Assembly: GCA_964230195.1 (NCBI GenBank)
Contig: CAXRGH010000062.1
Location: 1-12,518, forward strand
Direction: 5' to 3'
DNA from: CAXRGH01 sp964230195
GTDB taxonomy: Bacteria > Pseudomonadota > Gammaproteobacteria > Enterobacterales > Alteromonadaceae
Length of the DNA: 12,518 nucleotides
Of this stretch, positions 1-7,508 are shown piece by piece. A program made the translations under genes and the position numbers. The notes beneath the pieces were generated by a model. It made no database searches and had not been told where the DNA came from. It saw only the letters and a list, made by a program, of their open reading frames with translations. Each line of letters opens with the position of its first letter. Position 1 is the stretch's first letter.

Positions 1-2399
1 GAATCAAGTTCAGTTTTGATGTCTTGCATGATGTCGCGGTACACCAAGCCACTGCGCTTCTTAGACTTGTATGCTTCAACACGAGATTGAATGATCTGAC
101 GTGGGTAGTAGTTGTTGTTACGGTCTGTATCAGCCGTCTCCCATAGCGGGTCAACTTCAACCTGAGTGAGCACTTTGTCTGATACAATCAACTTACTGAC
201 GTTTTTGCTGTTACGGCGCCAGATTTCTGCTGGAATGTACATGCGCTCGTCAGTGCCGTCTTGGTAGCTCAGCTTCAAGATAATTGGCATTACCAAACCA
301 CCTTTGTTACTGAAGTCTAGCACGTAGTAGTTCTTGTCTTCTTTGACTGCGCGTTCAAATGCTGTGCGCTCCCAAGGCTTTAAGCCTTTTAGGAATTTCT
401 GATAGCTGTTGCGCTCTTTGTTGGTGACTGTGAAACGGTCATTGGTGTCATAGAAGTCAGTAACGTCAGGATTACGTTCAACCCATGTTTTACCGTCTTC
501 GCGGTTACGTGTCACGGAAACAGGCTCAGGCTTGTCCATTTCCACTTGACGTTTGCGCGCGTAATCAATGTCTGGATCTTTGGTGTCCATGCGCAAGCTG
601 TAAACGTTATCAATTGAAATGTCTACGTGGTCTGTGGTGTAGAACCAACCGCGCCAGAACCAATCAAGGTCAACACCTGAGGCTTCTTCCATGGTACGGA
701 AGAAATCAGATGGCGTAGGGCGCTTGTATTTCCAACGATTGGAGTATTCTTTAAAGGCAAAATCAAATAACTCACGGCCAAGGATGGTTTCACGCAAGAT
801 GGTCAGTGCTACCGCTGGTTTCGTGTAAGCATTTGGACCAATTTGTAAGATGCTATCGGATTGCGTCATGATAGGCACTTGGTTTTCCGATTTCATGTAA
901 CCCACAATATCACGAGCTTCCACACCCCAAGGGATCATTGGGTCCCATTCGCGGCCAGCAATACCGTCTAGGAAGCTGTTTAAGCCTTCATCCATCCATG
1001 TCCACTGACGCTCGTCAGAGTTAACAATCATAGGGAAGTAAATGTGACCAATTTCGTGGATAACAACGCCAATCAAGAAACGCTTTTCGGCTTGCGTGTA
1101 AGTGCGGCTGCCGTCATCTTGTAATTCGGTACGCGGACCGTTGAAGGTGATCATTGGGTATTCCATACCGCCCACAGGGCCATTAACGGATTGTGCAACG
1201 GGGTATGGATAATCAAACGAGAAGCGTGAGTAGACTTCCATGGTGTGGATGACAGATTCAGTGGAGTACTTTTTCCATAAGTCGCCGCCTTCTTTAGGGT
1301 AGAAAGACATGGCCATGACCAATGGCTGTTCATCACCACCTTGCTGATACCCTTTTGCATCCCACATGAATTTACGAGAAGAAGCCCATGCAAAGTCACG
1401 CACGTTTTCAGCGTGGAATTCCCACGTTTTACGCTTGTCTGTGCCTTCTGCTTCGTTCTCAAGTGCTTCTTCTTCGGTAACAATGAAGACTGGACGCTTG
1501 GCTGTTTCCGCTTCCTTTAAACGCTGACGTTGAGTGCGAGTAAGCACACTACTGGCGTTCTCAAGGGTACCGGTTGAAGACACAATGTGGTCAGCAGGTA
1601 CATCAAGAGTAACTTCGTAGTCACCAAATTCTAATGTGAATTCACCGCTGCCAAGGAACGCTTTGTTGGTCCATGCTTCATAGTCAGTGTAAGAATGAAG
1701 GCGCGGGAACCATTGGGCTAATAGGAAAATGTCATTGCCACCTGGGTTTTTATCATCAGGGAAGTGCTCAAAACCTGCACGAGGTGAACGTGACATGCCT
1801 TTGTGATCAACAATATCAAAAGCAAAATCCAAGTTAAATTCCGTGCTCTCACCTGGCTTGAGAGGTTTGGCCAAGTCAATACGCATGTTGGTATCTACGA
1901 TGATGTACTTAAGTGCATTACCTCTGCCATCTTTAACGTTGCTGATGGTGTAGCCTAAGTCGCTATCTTCAAGGTATTGTTGGGTACGTAACTGCCACAA
2001 GCTTAATTTAGCCGGTGCATCTTGTGTGATTGCAGCACCTGAACCGAAGGTCTTGGTGGTCAGTGCCATTGAATCATTTTTGAAACGGTTTTGATCAAGT
2101 TGTAACCATAAATATTTTAAGGTATCTGGGCTGTTATTGGTGTAGTCGACGGATTGTTTTGCCGTGATACGACGTGCTTTTTCATCGAGGAAAACATCAA
2201 TCTTGTAATCCACTTCTTGTTGCCAGTACTGGTGTCCCGGCTCGCCCGCAGCATTACGGTATACATTGGGTGTTGGAAGCACTTCGTCAAGTTGACGGAA
2301 TTTATCTTCGTAAGTGCCTTTGGTTTGCTTGATGGCTGCAGATGCAGATAGTGAGCATGTGAGCAGTATTGCGCTTAACGTCATGAGGCGTGCAAGCAT
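1..2399 (-). CDS. Secreted M1-family zinc metallopeptidase (aminopeptidase-like), C-terminus cut by window edge
   Basis: The frame is open from an ATG at 2399 to the left edge, giving 799 codons with no stop seen. The zinc site is HEIGH at residues 448-452, with the third ligand Glu471 after exactly 18 residues (HExxH-x18-E). GGMEY at 410-414 is the M1 exopeptidase loop (usually GxMEN), and Tyr525 in an AYTKP context fits the catalytic tyrosine. The N-terminus (MLARLMTLSAILLTC, then SLSASA) looks like a Sec signal peptide cut after about residue 21, so the enzyme should act in the periplasm or outside. The Cys in the h-region is not in a good lipobox because Thr precedes it. A strong AAGGGGAA ribosome site precedes the ATG. 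It is expected to remove N-terminal residues from peptides; the substrate is unknown. It stands alone, divergent from proB. The family call is firm, the exact specificity is not. Confidence 0.9.
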   Translation of the reverse strand, partial: MLARLMTLSAILLTCSLSASAAIKQTKGTYEDKFRQLDEVLPTPNVYRNAAGEPGHQYWQQEVDYKIDVFLDEKARRITAKQSVDYTNNSPDTLKYLWLQLDQNRFKNDSMALTTKTFGSGAAITQDAPAKLSLWQLRTQQYLEDSDLGYTISNVKDGRGNALKYIIVDTNMRIDLAKPLKPGESTEFNLDFAFDIVDHKGMSRSPRAGFEHFPDDKNPGGNDIFLLAQWFPRLHSYTDYEAWTNKAFLGSGEFTLEFGDYEVTLDVPADHIVSSTGTLENASSVLTRTQRQRLKEAETAKRPVFIVTEEEALENEAEGTDKRKTWEFHAENVRDFAWASSRKFMWDAKGYQQGGDEQPLVMAMSFYPKEGGDLWKKYSTESVIHTMEVYSRFSFDYPYPVAQSVNGPVGGMEYPMITFNGPRTELQDDGSRTYTQAEKRFLIGVVIHEIGHIYFPMIVNSDERQWTWMDEGLNSFLDGIAGREWDPMIPWGVEARDIVGYMKSENQVPIMTQSDSILQIGPNAYTKPAVALTILRETILGRELFDFAFKEYSNRWKYKRPTPSDFFRTMEEASGVDLDWFWRGWFYTTDHVDISIDNVYSLRMDTKDPDIDYARKRQVEMDKPEPVSVTRNREDGKTWVERNPDVTDFYDTNDRFTVTNKERNSYQKFLKGLKPWERTAFERAVKEDKNYYVLDFSNKGGLVMPIILKLSYQDGTDERMYIPAEIWRRNSKNVSKLIVSDKVLTQVEVDPLWETADTDRNNNYYPRQIIQSRVEAYKSKKRSGLVYRDIMQDIKTELD

Positions 2400-2647
2400 T
2401 GAGTTCCCCTTGGTTGACTATTTTTGTTGTTTTTGTTGCTGAGTGAGGCGCGAGACAGCCCTTAGTCATCACGCTTTTCCTTGCGGAAAATACACTGAAT
2501 GGGCATAAATTGGTAGTGGATATGCAAAAATAGAGCAGGTTTATGTGTAAAAAGTATATAACATCAGGTTTTGACCTTATTTTTTACCATGAAACAGCGT
2601 AAAGTACGGACATAATGAGTGACTGATTGGGATATTAGGGGAAGAGA
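2400..2647. promoter_or_regulatory. Divergent control region between the M1 peptidase and proB
   Basis: This stretch holds no gene. On the minus strand it is the leader of the peptidase, with a strong AAGGGGAA site near the ATG and a perfect 6 bp hairpin (TTTTCC-TTGC-GGAAAA, 2475-2490). On the plus strand AGGGGA at 2637-2642 serves proB. Possible core promoter pieces are CATAAT (2611-2616) for proB and TATACT (minus strand, 2558-2553) for the peptidase. Neither has a good -35 box at the right distance, so the promoters are not firmly placed. Confidence 0.4.
2421..2438. repeat. Two perfect tandem copies of TTTTTGTTG
   Basis: The 9 bp unit occurs twice head to tail. In the peptidase transcript (minus strand) it reads CAACAAAAA twice, giving a CAA-rich, probably unstructured leader directly upstream of the ribosome binding site. 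CAA-rich leaders can help ribosome loading; that role here is an inference. Confidence 0.6.
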
Positions 2648-3754
2648 ATGTCGCAAATACAATGGCAGCGTGCCGTCATAAAAGTGGGTAGTGCATTGAT
2701 ATCACCCAATGGCGACGGGTGCAGCGCAGAGTATTTGTTGGCCATCGCTAATTTTATCACTGAAAGCCGAAAGCAAGGTAAAGAGATTATTTTAGTGTCG
2801 TCTGGCAGTGTTGCGGCCGGAAAACGCGATATTGCACATTATCAGGGACAACCCTCAATTGCAGAAAAGCAGGCTATGGCTGCGGTTGGTCAAGCGCGAA
2901 TGCTGGCGAATTGGACACGCTTTTTTGATTTTGCCTGCGCACAAATCCTGCTGACCTATGACGATTTACGTAATCGTACCCGTTACGTCAATGCAAAAAA
3001 CACCCTTCGTTAACTAATCAAAAACCAGGTGCTACCCATTGTAAATGAAAACGACACGGTGGCGGTGAATGAGCTTAAAGTGGGGGACAACGATAACTTA
3101 GCAGCCTATACCGCCCTTGTGTCAGAAGCCGACACCTTGATTATTTGTTCAGACATTGATGGTTTGTACACTGCGGATCCTCGCAAACACAATGATGCGA
3201 CTCTGATATCAGAGGTTAATGAGATCAATGACTCTATTTATGGTTTAGCCGGTGGTGCTGGAACGTCTGTCGGTACAGGCGGTCTGATCACTAAAAGTGA
3301 AGCGGCTGATAAATGTGCTAAAAGTGGCATTCAAACCCTGATCATAAATGGTAAGAAGGCTAACAGTTTTGCTCAGCTACTGCAGGGTAATGTCACGGGG
3401 ACACTATTTCACCCCAAACACACGTTAGATTCTGCGAAACGACAGTGGCTACAACACACGTTAAAATCCAAAGGTGTGGTGATCATTAATACGGGTGCTC
3501 ATAAGGCGCTGATCAGTGGTGGGGCGTCCTTGTTACCCATTGGCGTGGTTGGATCGCATGGTGAGTTTGTTGCTGGAGATGCGGTTGATATTGTGCTTGA
3601 TGGCCAGACAGTGGGTAAAGGAATTAGTTTATATAGTCAGACTGATTTGCACCGCATTATGGGCAAAAGTAGTCAACAGATTTCAGAAATTTTAGGTTAT
3701 TGTTTGGGTGAAGAAGCCATTCACCGGGACGATTTAGTATTAAGCGAGGATTAA
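2648..3754 (+). pseudogene. proB: proB, glutamate 5-kinase, interrupted by an in-frame TAA (codon 122)
   Basis: The frame from ATG 2648 to TAA 3754 spans 368 codons, matching the usual ProB length (about 367), but codon 122 (3011-3013) is TAA. Both sides are colinear with E. coli ProB in the same frame (NAKNTLR, stop, LIKNQVLPIVNEND), so this is a nonsense change with no frameshift. Recognisable parts are the N-terminal kinase strand VIKVGS with Lys12, SSGSVAAG, VGDNDNLAA, GLYTADPR, and a C-terminal PUA domain from about residue 276. The normal enzyme phosphorylates glutamate with ATP as the first, feedback-inhibited step of proline synthesis. The 121-residue product would lack the nucleotide-binding half. 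A GTG at 3029, 15 nt after the stop, could restart a 241-residue piece, but no good ribosome site precedes it. The signature loop is also atypical (Leu213, Ser217). A sequencing error remains possible. Confidence 0.85.
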
Positions 3755-3756
3755 AC

Positions 3757-5010
3757 GTGAGTACATTTTCTATCACTCAGATGGCGCAAGATGCGCGTGC
3801 CGCTTCCCATGAAGTTGCAGTATTAACCGCAGAGCAAAAAAATAGCATATTGCTCGCAATTGCAGATAAATTGATCGTTCGCACCCCCCAAATCATCGAA
3901 GCCAATCAACAAGATCTCATCAACAGTAAAGCCATGGGGCTCAGCGCCGCGATGATAGATCGTCTGATGTTAGATGAGCAACGTATTGGCGGCATTGCTG
4001 ACGCCGTGAAAGACATTGCCGCTCAACCTGACCCTGTTGGTTCACTATCTGCACCTGAAACCATGAACTCTGGTATTCAGGTCCAGAAAATGAAAATCCC
4101 ACTTGGGGTCATTGCTATGATTTATGAATCACGCCCGAATGTGACGGTGGATGCTGCGGTTCTGTGTTTTAAAGCCGGCAATTCTGTTGTTTTACGTGGT
4201 GGTAAAGAGGCATTGCACTCGAATTTAGCTCTAGCGAGCTGTATCCATGAAGCGTTGACTGAAGCTGGCGTAAGCCCGCATGCAGTTTCGGTTGTTCCCG
4301 ACACTGACCGCCAAGTGATGAACGATCTCATGACTTTGAATCAGTACATTGACCTTATTATTCCTCGTGGTGGTGAAGGTTTGATTCGCTTTGTGTCTGA
4401 GAATAGCCGTATCCCTGTTATTCAGCATTACAAAGGTGTCTGTCATCAATATGTTGACCAAGCAGCAGACTTAACGAAAGCCCTTGCTATTCTGGAAAAC
4501 GGAAAAACACAACGAACAGGCGTGTGCAATGCATTAGAGACCTTGCTTGTACATAAAGCGGTTGCTTCTGAATTTTTACCAAAAGCGGCTGAGCTATTCG
4601 CCGCAAAACAGGTAAAAGTGCATGCATGTGAAGACAGCCTCGGTTACTTCTCTGGCGCTACAATGGCAACGCTTGATGATTGGGATGCTGAGTACCTCGC
4701 GTTAGAAATTGCAGTTCGTGTAGTGGATGATTTTGATGCTGCGATTGCGCATTTGCAGCAATACAGCTCACAACACACTGAGGTGATTGTGACTGAAGAT
4801 GACACCGCGGCGTCCGAATTTTTACGCCGAGTGCATTCTGCCGTTGTAATGGTTAATGCGTCTTCACGCTTCTCAGATGGCGGTGAGCTAGGGTTAGGTG
4901 CTGAGATTGGCATATCCACCAGTAAGCTTCATGCGTATGGGCCAATGGGTGTAGATTCTCTGACCACAGAGAAATTTGTGGTCACGGGACAAGGCCACGT
5001 TAGAGCTTAA
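3757..5010 (+). CDS. proA: Gamma-glutamyl phosphate reductase
   Basis: The 417-residue protein equals the length of E. coli ProA and matches the family throughout. It reduces gamma-glutamyl phosphate with NADPH to glutamate semialdehyde, the second step of proline synthesis, in the cytoplasm, and is thought to receive the labile intermediate from ProB. The aldehyde-dehydrogenase-fold nucleophile is Cys257 in RTGVCNALETLLV. Other family blocks are GVIAMIYESRPNVTVDAA, LRGGKEA, IPRGGEGLI and the C-terminal LHAYGPMGVDSLTT. The start is GTG, preceded by GAGGA with a 6 nt gap, and it lies only 2 nt after the proB stop, so the two genes are one operon and probably translationally coupled. It shows no sign of decay although proB carries a stop. 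The early proB stop leaves over 700 nt untranslated upstream, which could reduce proA expression by polarity. Confidence 0.97.
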   Translation: MSTFSITQMAQDARAASHEVAVLTAEQKNSILLAIADKLIVRTPQIIEANQQDLINSKAMGLSAAMIDRLMLDEQRIGGIADAVKDIAAQPDPVGSLSAPETMNSGIQVQKMKIPLGVIAMIYESRPNVTVDAAVLCFKAGNSVVLRGGKEALHSNLALASCIHEALTEAGVSPHAVSVVPDTDRQVMNDLMTLNQYIDLIIPRGGEGLIRFVSENSRIPVIQHYKGVCHQYVDQAADLTKALAILENGKTQRTGVCNALETLLVHKAVASEFLPKAAELFAAKQVKVHACEDSLGYFSGATMATLDDWDAEYLALEIAVRVVDDFDAAIAHLQQYSSQHTEVIVTEDDTAASEFLRRVHSAVVMVNASSRFSDGGELGLGAEIGISTSKLHAYGPMGVDSLTTEKFVVTGQGHVRA

Positions 5011-5021
5011 TTGCTTGATTG

Positions 5022-5048
5022 ACTGCCGCCTAAGTTTACGGCGGCGGT
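5022..5048 (+). other. GC-rich stem-loop after proA, possible weak or Rho-assisted terminator
   Basis: GCCGCC (5025-5030) pairs perfectly with GGCGGC (5040-5045). The stem extends outward three more pairs if one T-G wobble is allowed, with a 9 nt loop. It starts 12 nt after the proA stop, where a terminator would be expected. No T-run follows on either strand, so it is not a standard intrinsic terminator. Confidence 0.45.
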
Positions 5049-5112
5049 ACACATCTGATTACAAAACCATGCCATCTTTTTGATGCTTTTGTGGTACGCT
5101 TGCGCCCCCCAT

Positions 5113-5120
5113 GAGGAGAG
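5113..5120 (+). promoter_or_regulatory. Ribosome binding site GAGGAGAG that sets the exporter start at GTG 5126
   Basis: GAGGAGAG ends 5 nt before GTG 5126, a normal spacing. The in-frame ATG at 5111 lies just upstream of this site and has only C-rich sequence before it, so it is unlikely to be the start. Confidence 0.7.
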
Positions 5121-5125
5121 CGATC

Positions 5126-6361
5126 GTGCATTTATTTAAGGTTCCCACAAAACCCATTCCATTTCCCGAATTTGTTGTCTTAATGGCAATGATTTCCTCT
5201 CTTGTTGCCTTTAGTGTTGATGCCATGCTACCGGCCCTCCCTTTTATGCGTGAGGACCTGGGTATTCAGGTGACCTATGATGGTCAGCTGATTATCGCTG
5301 CTTTGATGTTTGGGCTTGGGGTCGGTCAGTTATTTTTTGGTCCTTTGACGGACCGTTTTGGTCGTCGTCCCATTTTTGCTGTGGGTTGCGTTCTCTTTGT
5401 CTTAGGTTCAATTGTTTGTTTGTTGGCGGGTAACTTGACGGTGATGGTGATTGGTCGGCTAATACAAGGACTTGGCGCTGCCGCACCACGTATCTGCTCG
5501 CAAGCCATGATTCGTGATCAGTATCAGGGAGAGGCAATGGCAAGAGTCATGTCGCTGACGAGTATGATTTTTATCATTATTCCCATGATAGCGCCGGCGT
5601 TTGGGCAATGGATTTTACTTGTCAGTGCTTGGAAAGGGATTTTTCTCGTAATTATGATGATGTCGGTTGTTGCAACCCTATGGTTGTTGCTGCGCCAACC
5701 TGAAACCTTGGCGCCAGAAAAACAGCGTTCGTTGAATATTCAAGCGGTGCGGACGGCAGCATTCGACATTATCAGAAATCCCAGGGTTCTAGGCTGTATT
5801 TTTGCCATGGGATGCAATTTTGGTGCGTTCCTAGCGTATCTTGGTACCTCGGAAAAATTGCTCATTGGCCTGTATGATGTTGGACAGCAATTTGCCTTGC
5901 TGTTTGCACTCTTAGCTTTTGCTATTGGTTTGGCTTCATTTACCAATGCCTCTTTGGTGATGAGATTAGGAATGCCAAAACTGATCCGCACTGCTCAGAG
6001 TATCATTCTGGTTTTTTCATTGTTACTCACCATCGTCTGGTCAATGGCTGAAGGGCTGCCACCATTGTGGATCAGCGTGGCGATAATGATGGTGGTGCTG
6101 TTTGGTGTTGGTATTTTATTTGGCAACTTGAGCGCCTTGGCGATGCAACCCTTGGGGGATATGGCGGGTCTAGGGGCAGCCATTATTGGTTTTCTGTCTA
6201 GCGTGATTTCGGTCGTTCTATCGATTGTCATAGCAGCATTCATGCTCAATGACTACACGCCGGTTGCATTGGGTTTTAGTGTCTGTGCATTAGGTGGAAT
6301 GGCCAGTATTCGCTGGGCACTCAAACATGACAAAAATCGACAAGCGCCTAAAGATTCTTGA
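5126..6361 (+). CDS. Bcr/CflA-family multidrug efflux transporter (MFS, DHA1 type)
   Basis: The protein has 411 residues from GTG 5126, a typical length for a 12-helix major facilitator. It should sit in the inner membrane and export drugs or other small molecules in exchange for protons. Features seen: Asp32 in helix 1 followed by MLPALPFM, the Bcr-family N-terminal block; motif A GPLTDRFGRRP at 72-82 between helices 2 and 3; GRLIQGLGAAAPR in helix 4; and a proline/glycine-rich motif-C-like segment (Pro153 to Gly160) in helix 5, typical of antiporters. Alternating hydrophobic stretches continue to the C-terminus, which is short and charged. The substrate cannot be told from sequence; bicyclomycin and sulfonamides are known for E. 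coli Bcr. It lies 115 nt after proA, probably as a separate unit, and converges on the next gene. An alternative start is ATG 5111. Confidence 0.88.
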   Translation: MHLFKVPTKPIPFPEFVVLMAMISSLVAFSVDAMLPALPFMREDLGIQVTYDGQLIIAALMFGLGVGQLFFGPLTDRFGRRPIFAVGCVLFVLGSIVCLLAGNLTVMVIGRLIQGLGAAAPRICSQAMIRDQYQGEAMARVMSLTSMIFIIIPMIAPAFGQWILLVSAWKGIFLVIMMMSVVATLWLLLRQPETLAPEKQRSLNIQAVRTAAFDIIRNPRVLGCIFAMGCNFGAFLAYLGTSEKLLIGLYDVGQQFALLFALLAFAIGLASFTNASLVMRLGMPKLIRTAQSIILVFSLLLTIVWSMAEGLPPLWISVAIMMVVLFGVGILFGNLSALAMQPLGDMAGLGAAIIGFLSSVISVVLSIVIAAFMLNDYTPVALGFSVCALGGMASIRWALKHDKNRQAPKDS

Positions 6362-6378
6362 TTGATGTCCAGGCTCCG

Positions 6379-7374
6379 TTAGCGTGGCAGTGGCTTTCCT
6401 TTCATATAACTGGGAATGGCGATCCTGAGATGCTGTAATACTGTCGGTGCAACATCGGTTTGTTGACCATTTTGATAAGTGCTTTGATACGCAGGTTGTA
6501 CGCTAAGTTTTGCAGCATAAATATAAATGGTGCTGTTGGCTAAGCCACCTTTTTGATCCTGTGTTGGTGTCTCGTGGTGTTTCTTTTTGCGGTGAGCACC
6601 GCCACCATGGTCGGTGGTGAGTATGATAAGCCAATCTTCTGAATTAAATGTCTCTCTCGCTTTCACCGCATTTACTAGTTGGCCTACCGTTTTATCAAAA
6701 TTTTCAATAGCCGAAATATACGGGGGAACGTTCGGGCGAAAACCGTATTGATGACCGGCGCTGTCAGTCTCTCCAAAACCGTAGAAAACAAAGTCACTCG
6801 GTTGTGTTGTTAAAAACTTCACTGCAGCTTCAGTGACGGCGTTCTCTGATGCTGCTCGAAAGACGTGTTTGCCTTCAATGCTACCTCCCAATACTGAGAT
6901 ATTGTAGGCATCTGAACTCCAACGATTAAGGTAGTAGTTAATTTTTGGCCACTTCACAAATGAGGCAGTGGAGAGGTCTGGATTATTGGCTTCAATGATT
7001 GCGGGTAAAACCGGGAATTGCTGCTTTCGATGTGTTTTTGAGTACACTTCAAAATGTTCTGGCTTGTTGTTGATAACACCATGATGTTCGCTGGTAACTC
7101 CGGTAAGAATGGTTGTCCAGCCATTGCCGCTAATGGTGGGGTATGTCATTGACACTTGATGACTAAAGACGGCAGTTTCTCTCAGCCTATCAATGGATGG
7201 AGTCTGTGCTTTAGTTAGAGCATCCGGTCTCACGCCATCAGCCACAATTAACAACACTTTAGGTGCTTTGGTTTGAGTGGATTGATGTTCATCAATGACG
7301 GATTTCGTTTTTGCAACCGAATAGGTGGGTAAGGCTAGGGTCCAAACCAGCAAATATACCATGATAGCTTTCAA
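6379..7374 (-). CDS. Secreted type I phosphodiesterase / alkaline-phosphatase-superfamily enzyme
   Basis: This is a metal-dependent phosphoryl hydrolase of the nucleotide pyrophosphatase/phosphodiesterase (NPP) type, 331 residues from TTG 7374. The two-metal site can be read: Asp46 (VADGVRPD), Ser82 as likely nucleophile in TYPTISG, Asp204 and His208 (ETDSAGH), Asp255-His256 (TTDHGGG), and His266 or His267. The loop LTGVTSEHHGVINN after the nucleophile is characteristic. Starting at TTG 7374 gives a good Sec signal peptide (MKAIMVYLLVWTLALP, then TYSVA) with predicted cleavage after Ala21, so it acts in the periplasm or outside. GGGAG lies 6 nt before this TTG. A longer reading from 7452 begins inside the ilvC terminator and would put 26 residues before the signal peptide. 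The natural substrate is unknown; it may serve phosphate or nucleotide scavenging. Ser instead of the usual NPP Thr is notable. Confidence 0.85.
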   Translation of the reverse strand: MKAIMVYLLVWTLALPTYSVAKTKSVIDEHQSTQTKAPKVLLIVADGVRPDALTKAQTPSIDRLRETAVFSHQVSMTYPTISGNGWTTILTGVTSEHHGVINNKPEHFEVYSKTHRKQQFPVLPAIIEANNPDLSTASFVKWPKINYYLNRWSSDAYNISVLGGSIEGKHVFRAASENAVTEAAVKFLTTQPSDFVFYGFGETDSAGHQYGFRPNVPPYISAIENFDKTVGQLVNAVKARETFNSEDWLIILTTDHGGGAHRKKKHHETPTQDQKGGLANSTIYIYAAKLSVQPAYQSTYQNGQQTDVAPTVLQHLRIAIPSYMKGKPLPR

Positions 7375-7380
7375 TGGAGA

Positions 7381-7385
7381 CTCCC
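7381..7385 (-). promoter_or_regulatory. Ribosome binding site GGGAG that sets a TTG start for the phosphodiesterase
   Basis: On the minus strand GGGAG is followed after 6 nt by TTG at 7374. The next in-frame ATG (7365) lacks a site at usable distance and would give a signal peptide without the Lys2 of the n-region. Confidence 0.6.
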
Positions 7386-7401
7386 AGACTGAAATAGCAT
7401 T

Positions 7402-7430
7402 GTAATAAGAATATTTAACAATAATAACAA
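7402..7430 (-). promoter_or_regulatory. Possible promoter of the phosphodiesterase gene
   Basis: On the minus strand TTGTTA (7430-7425) and TATTAC (7407-7402) are 17 nt apart, each 4 of 6 to the sigma-70 consensus, in AT-rich DNA just after the ilvC terminator. Position and spacing are right but the boxes are weak. Confidence 0.35.
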
Positions 7431-7450
7431 GTAGCCCATCTGCATCAAAC

Positions 7451-7476
7451 AAAAAAAAGCCAGCAAAATTGCTGGC
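7451..7476 (-). terminator. Intrinsic terminator of ilvC
   Basis: On the minus strand GCCAGCA and TGCTGGC form a perfect 7 bp stem around ATTT, followed directly by eight T residues. It begins 33 nt after the ilvC stop. It also separates ilvC from the phosphodiesterase gene on the same strand. Confidence 0.93.
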
Positions 7477-7508
7477 TTAAAAAGGCATTGGGAATGCAAA
7501 ATATAAAA

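Noticed and set aside
1151..1483. 110-codon minus-strand frame inside the M1 peptidase
   Set aside because: It is an alternative frame of the peptidase gene with no recognisable protein features.
3011..3013. Recoding of TAA as a sense codon
   Set aside because: TAA is the normal stop of proA, ilvC, ilvY and the chemotaxis gene here, and no recoding element is visible nearby.
2648..3754. proB as two separate genes or as a frameshifted gene
   Set aside because: Both halves are in the same frame and join without gain or loss of residues against ProB, so it is one gene with a nonsense codon.
4122..4919. Three open frames antisense to proA
   Set aside because: They lie wholly within a conserved gene on the other strand, match no family I know and have no ribosome sites of note.
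5022..5048. Standard intrinsic terminator for proBA
   Set aside because: The stem is good but no T-run follows on either strand, so it is listed only as a stem-loop.
5061..5092. ACAAAA / TTTTGT hairpin before the exporter
   Set aside because: The pairing is AT-rich and broken by an uneven internal loop, so it is not distinguishable from chance.
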